Shown: piece by piece, positions 30,509 through 36,373 of the stretch | Position numbering within the stretch: position 1 is the first letter of the stretch | Layout of the letters: each line of letters opens with the position of its first letter | NCBI GenBank assembly: GCA_900754695.1 | Contig: CAAEDU010000041.1 | Span: 1 to 36,373, forward strand | Source of the DNA: Clostridia bacterium | Lineage (GTDB): Bacteria > Bacillota > Clostridia > Christensenellales > CAG-917 | Direction of reading: 5' to 3' | DNA: 36,373 nucleotides | The notes under the pieces: model-generated | The model's input: only the letters and a program-made list of their open reading frames with translations | Databases searched by the model: none | Told to the model about the DNA's origin: nothing | Made by a program: the position numbers and the translations under genes

Positions 30509-31386
30509 TATTTCGCCGCCGCGACCGCCGCGGCGATCTCCGGGATGTCCGCAAGCGGGAGCACCTGCCACTTCTCCGTCATGGTATGGCTCTCGCCCGA
30601 CTTCAGCGTCACTTTGCGGGAGAGCCACTCCACCTCGAGGATGTGGGCGTTGGTGTAACTTTCGAAGTTGCAGCAAAAGTCGCCGTATTCGCCCTCCTCG
30701 GGGACGCACGCCCATTTCATCGCCTTGTCACTCACCGCGTAGTACGCCTCGCCCTTCTTTGCGAAGGTGCCGATCTTGATCGCGTCCTCGCGGTCTGTCT
30801 GACGCAGGGTGAGGAATTTCCCGCCCACGCGGAGCCTCGCGTCCGCGGGATCGTTGTAGGGCCAGCGCACGAGGTTGTATACGGGGTTGAGGTCGTCCAC
30901 CGGGTCATTCAGAGGCAGCACCAGCGTGCCCCCCTTCCTTGCCACGGTGAGCCCCCACACCGCGAGGGTGCGTTCCGCGCTCTTGTTCGTGACGGTGTTG
31001 CGCACCGTCACCCCGCCGTTTTCGTCCATCTCGACGTCGAGGGCGTAGTCCAGCCACTTCGCCACGCGGCAGGTGAAGGTGCCGCCGTTCCCGCGCACGT
31101 CCGCCTCCACGGGGAAGTTGTCCGGCGTGTAGGTCTCAAGGTCTTCGGGCGACTTCCACACGCGGTGTCCGCCGTAAAGATACCACGTCGCGCCCTTGCC
31201 GTAATGCTCGTCAAAGAACTCGCCGCCTTTCTGCACGTTGCGCTCAAGATCCTCGTTCATGAAATTGAACTCGTCCGTGCCGAACCAGATGATGCGGGGA
31301 CCGATGTCCAGCGTCACCATGAGCTTCACGCCGCCGCGCTCGAACACGGCGCATTTTCCGTAGTTTTTGAAATTTTCCGTCTTCAT
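30508..31386 (-). CDS. Galactose-mutarotase-like protein (DUF4380-type)
   Basis: 292 residues, all beta in appearance: GVKLMVTLDIGPRIIWFG near the start, then WYLYGGHRVWKSPEDLETYTPDN, and later strands with ALDVEMDENGGVTVRNTVTNKS. The G-P-R-I-I and Y-G-G-H-R-x-W motifs resemble the DUF4380 and aldose-1-epimerase-like superfamily, which binds sugars in a beta-supersandwich. Catalytic epimerase His/Glu residues cannot be assigned with confidence, so it may only bind carbohydrate. There is no signal peptide. AAGGAGAAAA precedes ATG 31386. It lies 236 bases downstream of the GH20 gene and 161 bases before the deacetylase gene, on the same strand, so a shared role in N-acetylhexosamine use is likely. 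The gap to GH20 carries a tandem repeat and a G12 tract that may affect its expression. Confidence 0.72.
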   Translation of the reverse strand: MKTENFKNYGKCAVFERGGVKLMVTLDIGPRIIWFGTDEFNFMNEDLERNVQKGGEFFDEHYGKGATWYLYGGHRVWKSPEDLETYTPDNFPVEADVRGNGGTFTCRVAKWLDYALDVEMDENGGVTVRNTVTNKSAERTLAVWGLTVARKGGTLVLPLNDPVDDLNPVYNLVRWPYNDPADARLRVGGKFLTLRQTDREDAIKIGTFAKKGEAYYAVSDKAMKWACVPEEGEYGDFCCNFESYTNAHILEVEWLSRKVTLKSGESHTMTEKWQVLPLADIPEIAAAVAAAK

Positions 31387-31397
31387 TTTTCTCCTTT

Positions 31398-31418
31398 GCG
31401 AGGGTTTTGCGCCCTCGC
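31398..31418 (-). promoter_or_regulatory. Leader hairpin before the mutarotase-like gene
   Basis: GCGAGGG and CCCTCGC form a 7-base stem with a 7-base loop, ending about five bases before the AAGGAG ribosome site. It could mask or protect the site. No T-run follows on the minus strand, so termination is unlikely. Confidence 0.5.
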
Positions 31419-31420
31419 GC

Positions 31421-31604
31421 TCCCTGTGGGGGAATTATTCCCCCACACCCCCGAACTATTGCGGGAGGTCACGCTCCTGCCATTGCGCGTGATGAACGGC
31501 AACAGTCCGCCACGCTTAGTGGAGGGGGGGGGGGGTTATACCCCCACGCCCGGACTATTGCGGGAGGTCACGCTCCTACCATTGCGCGTGATGAACGGCA
31601 AAAG
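31421..31604. repeat. Two tandem 99-base units with hairpins and a G12 tract
   Basis: The unit begins with a G5/C5 hairpin (TGTGGGGGAAT-T-ATTCCCCCACA at 31426-31448; GGGGG-TTATA-CCCCC in the second unit). About 55 bases follow that are nearly identical in both units, from ACTATTGCGGGAGG (31455 and 31554) to GATGAACGGCAA. A run of 12 G (31524-31535) leads the second hairpin. It fills the gap between the GH20 and mutarotase-like genes. Confidence 0.85.
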
Positions 31605-31622
31605 CCATCTCCCGCTCAAGGC

Positions 31623-33149
31623 TTATTTGAGTTTGGGTTGTTTCAGGCTCATGCTGCGCCAATTGCGCGCGGATGTCGGGTCGCAGCCGCGCTGCATCTT
31701 CATCCCGAACGCCGCGGTCTGCAACGCGGCTTTGATCTTGCCGGGGTTGCATTCATCAACGGGCGTATACACCGTGCCCCTGCGATCGAGAAGGTAAAGC
31801 ACGCCTTTCAGCCTGTCCTCGAAATCGCGGTAGTCCTTGCCCGGTGCGCTCCATCCCGTTTCCGCGACGGCGAGCGCGCGCGGATAGAACCTCTTGAAGA
31901 GGGTCTCCTCATCCGCCACATGTTCCGTCCAGAGCGGGCACTCCACGCCGAAAATGCCCTTGTCGTCCTTGACGCCGAGCTCGTCTGCGGGCTCCAGCAT
32001 ATACATCGCCTTGAGGGAATGGGTGCCGCAGGGATAGTCGAGATAATAAGGGTTGCAGCGGCTCATGATGACCTGCCGTCCCTCCTCGTTCACCGCCTTC
32101 AGGACGCGGTCGCGGGAGGGCTTGTCCGTCGTCCAATACTGCACCATGGCGCTCTCGTCGAGCATGTCGGACTTCAACGCCTCATTCCACAAGATCGGGG
32201 TTTTACCGTACTTTTTCAGCATCTTTATCACGCGATTTGTGAAATAACCTTGCAGTTCCTCGAGGTTTTTCAGCCCCTCGCGCTTATAGACCGCGGCGCA
32301 GTCCGGGCACTTCGCCCACTCCAGCTTCGCCACCTCGTCGCCGCCCAAATGGAAGAGGGGGGAGGGGAACATCTCCGCCATCTCGGCGAAGATCTTATCA
32401 AGCGCCTCGTACACCTTGTCCTTGCCCGTGCAGAGGATCTTTGAGTGAATGCCGAACCAGCTCGCCACCTCGGTGGGCTTGCCGGAACAGGACAGCTCGG
32501 GATAGGCCGCGACGATGGCGCGAGTGTGTCCCGGCAGGTCGATCTCGGGCACGATCTCGATATATCTTGCCGCGGCATAGTCGACAAGTTCCTTGATCTG
32601 CGCCTTGGTGTAGTAGCCGCCCGCGGGCTTGCCGTCACCGCAGGTGCCCTTGCGCTCGCTGCCTATCTGGTGCAGCTTCGGGAGCGCGTCGATGCGCAGG
32701 CGGAAACCCTGGTCGTCGCTCACGTGGAAGTGGAGGCGGTTGAACTTGAACAGCGCCATCGTGTCGATGAGCTTCTTCACCGTCTCCACGCCGAAAAAGT
32801 GGCGGCTGACGTCGATCATCCCCGCCCGATAACCGAAGCGGGGCTTGTCGTATATCGTGCACGCAGGCAGATCCGCCTCACCGCCTTCGCCTGCCATTTG
32901 CAGCAGAGTGACCGCGGCGTGGAAGAGCCCCTCGTCCGTCGAAGCGAGCGCCGCAACGCCCTTGGGCGTGACTTTGAGGACATAGTCCCATTCCGTATCT
33001 CCTTTCACGAACCTGACGCTGCTGCCTGCGTCCGCGCCCCCGAAGAGGGCTGCGACGGCGGGGAGATCGGTCGCCACTTTGCCGTCCGCACGGAAGGCGA
33101 AGCTCCCCTCCGCGACGTCTATCCTGAAAGGTTTGGGCAATATATTCAT
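31623..33149 (-). CDS. Glycoside hydrolase family 20 beta-N-acetylhexosaminidase
   Basis: 508 residues. GH20 enzymes cleave terminal beta-linked GlcNAc or GalNAc using the substrate's acetamido group. The N-terminal part (about 1-125) is a small alpha/beta GH20b-type domain. The TIM barrel starts at RAGMIDVSRHFFGVETVKKLID, with FNRLHFHVSDDQGFRL and the EIVPEIDLPGHT strand. The catalytic pair is in HLGGDE, Asp and Glu adjacent, as the family requires; WNEAL and W-x-x-D strands follow. No signal peptide is visible, so it likely acts on imported oligosaccharides in the cytoplasm. ATG 33149 is chosen because GGAGGAAGT precedes it; the in-frame extension to 33209 would begin upstream of the ribosome site. 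It is the first of three sugar-related genes with a strong own promoter. Confidence 0.95.
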   Translation of the reverse strand: MNILPKPFRIDVAEGSFAFRADGKVATDLPAVAALFGGADAGSSVRFVKGDTEWDYVLKVTPKGVAALASTDEGLFHAAVTLLQMAGEGGEADLPACTIYDKPRFGYRAGMIDVSRHFFGVETVKKLIDTMALFKFNRLHFHVSDDQGFRLRIDALPKLHQIGSERKGTCGDGKPAGGYYTKAQIKELVDYAAARYIEIVPEIDLPGHTRAIVAAYPELSCSGKPTEVASWFGIHSKILCTGKDKVYEALDKIFAEMAEMFPSPLFHLGGDEVAKLEWAKCPDCAAVYKREGLKNLEELQGYFTNRVIKMLKKYGKTPILWNEALKSDMLDESAMVQYWTTDKPSRDRVLKAVNEEGRQVIMSRCNPYYLDYPCGTHSLKAMYMLEPADELGVKDDKGIFGVECPLWTEHVADEETLFKRFYPRALAVAETGWSAPGKDYRDFEDRLKGVLYLLDRRGTVYTPVDECNPGKIKAALQTAAFGMKMQRGCDPTSARNWRSMSLKQPKLK

Positions 33150-33199
33150 ACTTCCTCCGGGGCGAGCGCGCACGCGCGCACGCATTGTTCTTTTCACCA

Positions 33200-33228
33200 A
33201 TGATACCATCCTCCCGCCTTTCCGTCAA
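33200..33228 (-). promoter_or_regulatory. Promoter of the GH20 gene group
   Basis: TTGACG (33223-33228) and TATCAT (33200-33205) on the minus strand are 17 bases apart, each one base off the consensus. The predicted start near 33193 leaves a leader of about 44 bases with an alternating CGCGCA stretch and the GGAGG site. Confidence 0.8.
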
Positions 33229-33268
33229 GCCCGGGCGGCGCGGAGGAGCTCCCTCTCCCTCCCCTTTG

Positions 33269-33286
33269 CCGCCTTATTTCGCCCTA
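33269..33286 (+). repeat. 18-base element CCGCCTTATTTCGCCCTA, copy 2
   Basis: An exact copy of the element before the giant gene (29169-29186, minus strand). Here it ends 18 bases before the -35 box of the plus-strand promoter, in the intergenic region shared with the divergent GH20 promoter. Confidence 0.6.
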
Positions 33287-33304
33287 AACTTGCATCTTTC
33301 CGCT

Positions 33305-33333
33305 TTGACAGCGTGGGCGCGGTGTGCTATGCT
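33305..33333 (+). promoter_or_regulatory. Consensus promoter abutting the small membrane protein gene
   Basis: A perfect TTGACA (33305-33310), a 17-base spacer and TATGCT (33328-33333). The expected transcription start is near 33340, which is the first base of the GTG start codon of the next gene. There is no room for a ribosome site between promoter and start. Confidence 0.8.
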
Positions 33334-33339
33334 CAAGGG

Positions 33340-33819
33340 GTGAGACTGACGGGCTGTCTGTTCGGCGGCGTGTTCTCCACGGTGCTCGGCATCGTCGTGA
33401 AGGTGCTGATCCGGGTGCTGAAACTCGCCGCAAAAGCGGTGTGCACCTTCGGGCTGTACATACCGATGGCGTATCTTCTTTACGGTGCGGTGCTTTACTT
33501 TGCCTTCGGGTTCACCCTGTTCGAGGCGAGCGTGGACGGCAGGCTGTACATCTTCGGCTTCGCGCTGTCGCTGGGGTGCGCCGTGGCGGTGACGGTGCGG
33601 AAACTCATCGTCAAACCGCTCAGAGACTACTTCCGCGGCGAAGTCATCGAATACGACGGCAAACGCTCGAGCCCCCGCACTCCCGAAGCGCCCAGGATCT
33701 ACCGCAGCAGGGAGCGCGGCATAATAGTCTACGAATACGCCAACAGATACGACCTTTACGAGGAGCGCGGCGACAGGCTCGCGTTCGTGAAAACGGAATG
33801 GAAAAAGAACAAACGATGA
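33340..33819 (+). CDS. Small membrane protein of unknown function
   Basis: 159 residues if translation starts at GTG 33340. The first 85 residues hold two to three hydrophobic segments (about 8-24, 30-50 and 58-80). The remaining 75 are charged and basic (RKLIVKPLRDYFRGE...KTEWKKNKR), probably cytoplasmic. I recognise no family. The GTG falls at the expected transcription start of a consensus promoter, so a leaderless mRNA is likely; a GTG at 33370 is a weaker alternative and also lacks a ribosome site. The frame is open further upstream, but those starts lie before the promoter. Its stop overlaps the next start in ATGA, so it is cotranscribed and translationally coupled with the DUF1624 gene, perhaps as a partner subunit. 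Confidence 0.7.
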   Translation: MRLTGCLFGGVFSTVLGIVVKVLIRVLKLAAKAVCTFGLYIPMAYLLYGAVLYFAFGFTLFEASVDGRLYIFGFALSLGCAVAVTVRKLIVKPLRDYFRGEVIEYDGKRSSPRTPEAPRIYRSRERGIIVYEYANRYDLYEERGDRLAFVKTEWKKNKR

Positions 33820-34709
33820 CGGAGACGCCCTCCATCAACACCCCGGACGTGCGCGTGACCCTCGTCCCGCCCCGTCCCCGCACCCGCATCTGGGAGATCG
33901 ACTTCCTGCGCGGCGCGTGCATAGTCCTCATGATCCTGGACCATCTCACCATGCTCCTCGGGATGTACTTCGGTCCCGAGTGGTTCGGCGCGGACATGGC
34001 GGGAGGGGGCGGCGCCGCATTCTGCCGTTGGTGCGAATGGTTCCATACAAGCTCGGAACGCGCGGTGGCACACGCCGTCGTCATCTTCATCTTCTTCTCC
34101 ATCTCGGGCATATCCTCATCGTTCTCCCGCTCAAATGTGCGCAGAGGCGTCATCCTCGCAGCCGTCGCCATGCTCTATACGGGCGTGACGTACGCGGCGG
34201 ACAGCCTCTTCGGCATCAGCATCCGAGTGACTTTCGGCGTGCTGCATTGCTTCGCCGCCTGCATCCTCATCTGGGCGCTCGTCGACATCATCTGCCGCAG
34301 GAACGCCATCGCAAAAACTGTCGTCAGCGCCGCGGTGATAATCACCGCCGCCTGTCTATACTATCTCTACACCCCACCCGCTGACACCCCGCTCTTCTTC
34401 GCCCCCCTCTTCGGCGAAGGCGCGAGCGGCGAGGCGACCTTCTTCGACCCCTCGAAGTTCTCGCCCGGGGACTTCTTCCCCGTCATCCCCTACATCGCCT
34501 TCTTCTTCGCGGGCACCCTGCTCGCCCCCGTGCTCTACCCCCGCCGTTACAGCCTGCTCCCTTTCCTGGACGGCAAATGGAACAAGCCCGTGTGCTTCAT
34601 CGGCAAATATTCCATATTCTTCTACCTGCTGCACGTGGTGGTGCTCGCCGCCGTCCTCATGCTCATAAGCTACCTCTTCATCACCCCCGGCAACTGGGTG
34701 CTGGTCTGA
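33816..34709 (+). CDS. DUF1624 (heparan-alpha-glucosaminide N-acetyltransferase-like) membrane protein
   Basis: 297 residues with about seven membrane helices. The N-terminal RIWEIDFLRGACIVLMILDHL is the typical opening of DUF1624 and related acyltransferase-like membrane proteins, with Arg and Asp before the first helix and a His at its end. In the animal homologue this fold transfers acetyl across a membrane to glucosamine; bacterial members are mostly unstudied. Later helices include VIFIFFSISGISSSFSRS and IGKYSIFFYLLHVVVLAAVLM. ATG 33816 overlaps the upstream stop. A second in-frame ATG at 33798 would add six residues and cannot be excluded; neither has a strong ribosome site. With a hexosaminidase and a deacetylase diverging nearby, amino-sugar acetylation is an attractive but unproven role. 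Confidence 0.85.
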   Translation: MTETPSINTPDVRVTLVPPRPRTRIWEIDFLRGACIVLMILDHLTMLLGMYFGPEWFGADMAGGGGAAFCRWCEWFHTSSERAVAHAVVIFIFFSISGISSSFSRSNVRRGVILAAVAMLYTGVTYAADSLFGISIRVTFGVLHCFAACILIWALVDIICRRNAIAKTVVSAAVIITAACLYYLYTPPADTPLFFAPLFGEGASGEATFFDPSKFSPGDFFPVIPYIAFFFAGTLLAPVLYPRRYSLLPFLDGKWNKPVCFIGKYSIFFYLLHVVVLAAVLMLISYLFITPGNWVLV

Positions 34710-34809
34710 CCGCTTGCGGTTTTGCTGTCCATATGACTTTCCTTGGAATTTGGGCTTGCCGCCCAAATGACACTGCGTCGGCTCTTCAAATGCTATGCAT
34801 TTCACGCAT

Positions 34810-34857
34810 ACGCAAAAATGTCCGCCCATGAGTTCCTCACGGCGGACATTTTTGCGT
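34810..34857 (+). terminator. Long bidirectional intrinsic terminator
   Basis: ACGCAAAAATGTCCGCC and GGCGGACATTTTTGCGT form a 17-base perfect stem with a 14-base loop. The outer part supplies a T5 run on either strand. It ends the plus-strand membrane-protein pair 100 bases after its stop. A smaller hairpin, ATTTGGGC-TTGCC-GCCCAAAT, lies before it at 34748-34768. Confidence 0.85.
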
Positions 34858-34891
34858 CTGCGTGCGCTGCGCGCTTGCAGATCCTTCCTTG

Positions 34892-34912
34892 TGGTCGGAG
34901 TGGCGAGATTTG
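34892..34912 (-). repeat. Partial copy of the tRNA-Pro 3' end
   Basis: The 21 bases here are identical to 35039-35059, the last 21 bases of tRNA-Pro (CCA, discriminator, 3' acceptor strand and part of the T arm), in the same orientation and 147 bases away. The rest of the tRNA is missing, so this is not a second gene. Confidence 0.8.
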
Positions 34913-34998
34913 TAGCGAGCGCGAGCCTTGTTTAGTAAGGCTCGCTCGCGTAATAGCGCAACGTAGTGGAGCGTCACGGGACAGTTTCATCTCGCCAC
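34900..34998. repeat. Palindromic (REP/MITE-like) element next to the tRNA
   Basis: GTGGCGAGAT at 34900-34909 and ATCTCGCCAC at 34989-34998 are perfect 10-base terminal inverted repeats. Inside is a hairpin GAGCCTT-GTTTAGT-AAGGCTC (34923-34943) with further pairing of the GCGAGCGC/GCTCGCG flanks. The left arm overlaps the partial tRNA copy. There is no coding potential. Confidence 0.65.
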
Positions 34999-35009
34999 GT
35001 TACCATGGA

Positions 35010-35036
35010 GAAAGCCGCACATCTCGTGCGGCTTTC
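35010..35036 (-). terminator. Terminator of tRNA-Pro
   Basis: GAAAGCCGCAC-GAGAT-GTGCGGCTTTC is a perfect 11-base stem on the minus strand, two bases after the encoded CCA end, followed by T-C-T-C-C. Position and shape fit an intrinsic terminator, though the T-run is mostly within the stem. Confidence 0.75.
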
Positions 35037-35038
35037 CT

Positions 35039-35115
35039 TGGTCGGAGTGGCGAGATTTGAACTCGCGGCCTTACGGTCCCGAACCGTACGCGCTACCAAA
35101 CTGCGCTACACCCCG
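35039..35115 (-). tRNA. tRNA-Pro (anticodon CGG)
   Basis: The 77-base minus-strand sequence begins CGGGGTGTAGCGCAG and ends CACTCCG-A-CCA, so CCA is encoded. The acceptor strands pair with one G-U. The anticodon loop TTCGGGA, closed by TACGG/CCGTA, gives anticodon CGG, which reads CCG proline codons. The T arm is GCGAG-TTCAAAT-CTCGC. A consensus promoter lies about 115 bases upstream (35231-35259) and a hairpin terminator follows at once. Parts of this gene are copied nearby on both sides. Confidence 0.97.
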
Positions 35116-35168
35116 ATAATGATATTCAGTTGTTTTGTTTCATCCCTCAAACAGGAATGTCCCCTTAT

Positions 35169-35182
35169 GTTTGGTAGCGCGT
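35169..35182 (+). repeat. Inverted 14-base copy of the tRNA-Pro D-arm
   Basis: GTTTGGTAGCGCGT on the plus strand is identical to the D-loop and D-stem region of tRNA-Pro, which is encoded on the minus strand at 35088-35101. In the tRNA precursor the leader would therefore contain ACGCGCTACCAAAC, fully complementary to the D arm. Confidence 0.8.
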
Positions 35183-35230
35183 CTCGCGCTCACCGAAGGT
35201 TTTGCTGCCGTATAAACGGAACGCTCAATA

Positions 35231-35259
35231 ATATTAGCAACATTCCGCCACGATGTCAA
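35231..35259 (-). promoter_or_regulatory. Promoter of tRNA-Pro
   Basis: A perfect TTGACA (35254-35259) on the minus strand, a 17-base spacer and TAATAT (35231-35236). The predicted start is near 35224, about 108 bases before the mature 5' end, so the precursor has a long leader that includes the D-arm complement. Confidence 0.7.
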
Positions 35260-35337
35260 GGAATTAGACCCGCGTGCTGCGGCGGGCGGGCAAAACATTA
35301 AACGAAGATAAATTCGGGCGTGTCGGGAAAACGCGGT

Positions 35338-35366
35338 TTGACAAGAATTTTTGCGGGTGATATGTT
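35338..35366 (+). promoter_or_regulatory. Promoter abutting the DegV gene
   Basis: A perfect TTGACA (35338-35343), a 17-base spacer and TATGTT (35361-35366). The expected start near 35373 is only about three bases before ATG 35376, so the mRNA should be leaderless or nearly so. The only purine run, GGG at 35355-35357, lies within the spacer. Confidence 0.75.
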
Positions 35367-35375
35367 TATGATGAT

Positions 35376-36257
35376 ATGAGCAACTTTTTCATTTCCACGG
35401 ATATGACGGCGGACTTCCCCCCGGAACTCAAGGGGGAGGACTTCCGCATTCTGCCCATGAGCTATGTGCTGGACGGCGTGGAATATGACGGCGTCACCCG
35501 CCCCTTCCTCACCCCGCACGAGTTCTACACCGCCCTGGAGCGCGGCGCGCAGGCGTCCACGTCCATGGTGCCGGTGGAGAGCGCGAAGGAATATTTCCTC
35601 TCCATGCTCGGCGAGGGCAAAGACATCCTGCACATCTCATTCCCCGCGGCGATGTCGGGCTGCTACGACGGCTATCTGAAAGCCGCAGATCTTGCCATAA
35701 AAGAATATCCGGAGCGCCGCATCGTCGTCATCGACGGCAAGAGCGCCTGCTCGGGGGAAGGTTTGCTCGCCTACTACGCCATGCAAAAGCGGGACGGCGG
35801 CGCCACCCTCGACGAGACGGCGGAGTTCGTCATCCGCCTCCGCGACCACATCGGTCACGCCTTCACCGTGAGCGACCTCAGACACCTCTACCGCGGGGGC
35901 AGACTGAGCCGCGGCGCAGCGGTGGTGGGACAGGCGATAAAACTCAACCCCGTCCTCATGGTGGATGAGAACGGAGCCCTGGTGCACATCGGCAACGTGA
36001 TGGGCAGAAAAGCCGCAATGCGCGCTTTACTTGCCAAAATGACGAGAGAAAGTGCCGGTTTTGACAACAAAGTCATCATCGTCGCACACGGTGACTGCCC
36101 CGCCGACGCGGAAGCGCTCGCGGGCAAAGTGAGAGAAAGTTTCCCCGCCGCGAGGGTGATCGTCACCGACGTCGGACCCATCATCGGCGCACATTGCGGC
36201 AAAGGGATGCTCGCGCTCCTTTACCTTGCCGCGAACAAAACGGACAGGCGGCTGTGA
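35376..36257 (+). CDS. DegV-family fatty-acid-binding protein
   Basis: 293 residues, the usual length for the family. DegV/FakB-type proteins bind a fatty acid and present it to the kinase FakA, feeding host-derived acyl chains into phospholipid synthesis in Bacillota. Visible signatures are ISTDMTADFP at the start (usually TDSTADL), ASTSMVPVESAKEYF, SFPAAMSGCYDG (usually S-G-T-Y), the RHLYRGGRLSR loop, and KLNPVLMVDENG before the C-terminal subdomain. It is cytoplasmic. The start is fixed by the family N-terminus and has no Shine-Dalgarno; a consensus promoter ends ten bases before it. No fakA gene is in view, so whether it is a FakB or another DegV paralogue is open. Confidence 0.93.
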   Translation: MSNFFISTDMTADFPPELKGEDFRILPMSYVLDGVEYDGVTRPFLTPHEFYTALERGAQASTSMVPVESAKEYFLSMLGEGKDILHISFPAAMSGCYDGYLKAADLAIKEYPERRIVVIDGKSACSGEGLLAYYAMQKRDGGATLDETAEFVIRLRDHIGHAFTVSDLRHLYRGGRLSRGAAVVGQAIKLNPVLMVDENGALVHIGNVMGRKAAMRALLAKMTRESAGFDNKVIIVAHGDCPADAEALAGKVRESFPAARVIVTDVGPIIGAHCGKGMLALLYLAANKTDRRL

Positions 36258-36282
36258 TGCCAGACAGGAATAATACGAACTA

Positions 36283-36348
36283 GGTTCAGCGCCGCCGATT
36301 TCCGCCTGAACCGCGTCATTCGCCTTGCTAATACAGTCAAGTATTAGC
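36283..36348 (+). terminator. Two hairpins after the DegV gene
   Basis: GGTTCAG (36283-36289) pairs with CTGAACC (36306-36312), and GCTAATAC-AGTCAA-GTATTAGC (36327-36348) forms an 8-base stem. The second is followed by TGCAGCGACTTTTA, a poor T-run. The pair may end the DegV transcript, but the window stops soon after and the call is weak. Confidence 0.4.
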
Positions 36349-36373
36349 TGCAGCGACTTTTACCCCAACTGAA

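Noticed and set aside
30347..30715. N-terminal extension of the deacetylase to 388 residues
   Set aside because: The extension reads through intergenic hairpin repeats and overlaps the mutarotase-like gene in another frame. ATG 30346 has a GGAGGAGAT site and gives the normal family N-terminus.
31421..31604. CRISPR array
   Set aside because: Only two units with nearly identical sequence throughout, no unique spacers, and no cas genes.
29468..31797. Plus-strand open frames opposite the deacetylase and mutarotase-like genes
   Set aside because: They run antisense through genes with clear family motifs and through intergenic repeats, and carry no domain of their own.
34892..35059. Prophage or integrative island at the tRNA gene
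   Set aside because: The tRNA-end duplication is real, but the copies are only 147 bases apart and no integrase, phage or conjugation gene is in the window. At most a scar or small non-autonomous element is supported.

Overview
The window reads as G+C-rich chromosomal DNA of a Bacillota bacterium, most likely an uncultured gut-type member of Clostridia. The grounds are strong GGAGG ribosome binding sites, consensus -35/-10 promoters with 17-base spacers, and the gene families present: DegV, AEC carrier, a YdjI/YdjG-like pair and DUF1858. The assignment is an inference from gene content and style; there is no marker gene here.

Left part (1-4500), all on the minus strand: a small DUF1858 protein followed by an XRE-cupin regulator; a two-gene unit of a zinc-ribbon membrane protein and an SPFH/zinc-ribbon protein resembling the YdjG and YdjI partners of the Bacillus PspA envelope-stress system; and an AEC-type transporter. 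Most of the 314 bases before the next gene are a promoter, a G+C-rich tandem repeat and a strong terminator.

Centre (4527-29090): one uninterrupted minus-strand gene of 8187 codons, two thirds of the window. It encodes a giant predicted lipoprotein with a lipobox cysteine at residue 24. About fourteen related strand/helix modules follow, twelve of them ending in a conserved Ala-Val/Ile-Thr/Ser-Ala linker. Four Cys/His clusters sit in Asp-rich loops. A C-terminal third of Ig-like, Trp-marked beta repeats closes the protein. No function can be assigned. It is the most unusual object in the window.

Right part (29100-36373): a minus-strand group for N-acetylglucosamine-type sugars (GH20 hexosaminidase, a mutarotase-like DUF4380-type protein, a PIG-L deacetylase). 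Divergent from it is a plus-strand pair (small membrane protein, DUF1624 acyltransferase-like membrane protein). A 666-base region with a tRNA-Pro(CGG) gene, palindromes and partial tRNA copies comes next, then a DegV-family gene. The intergenic DNA here is rich in short repeats, hairpins, a G12 tract and phased A-tracts. Two plus-strand genes have consensus promoters placed so close to their start codons that their mRNAs should be leaderless, while the minus-strand protein genes carry clear Shine-Dalgarno sites.

The very long open frames on the plus strand opposite the giant gene are codon-register shadows, not genes.
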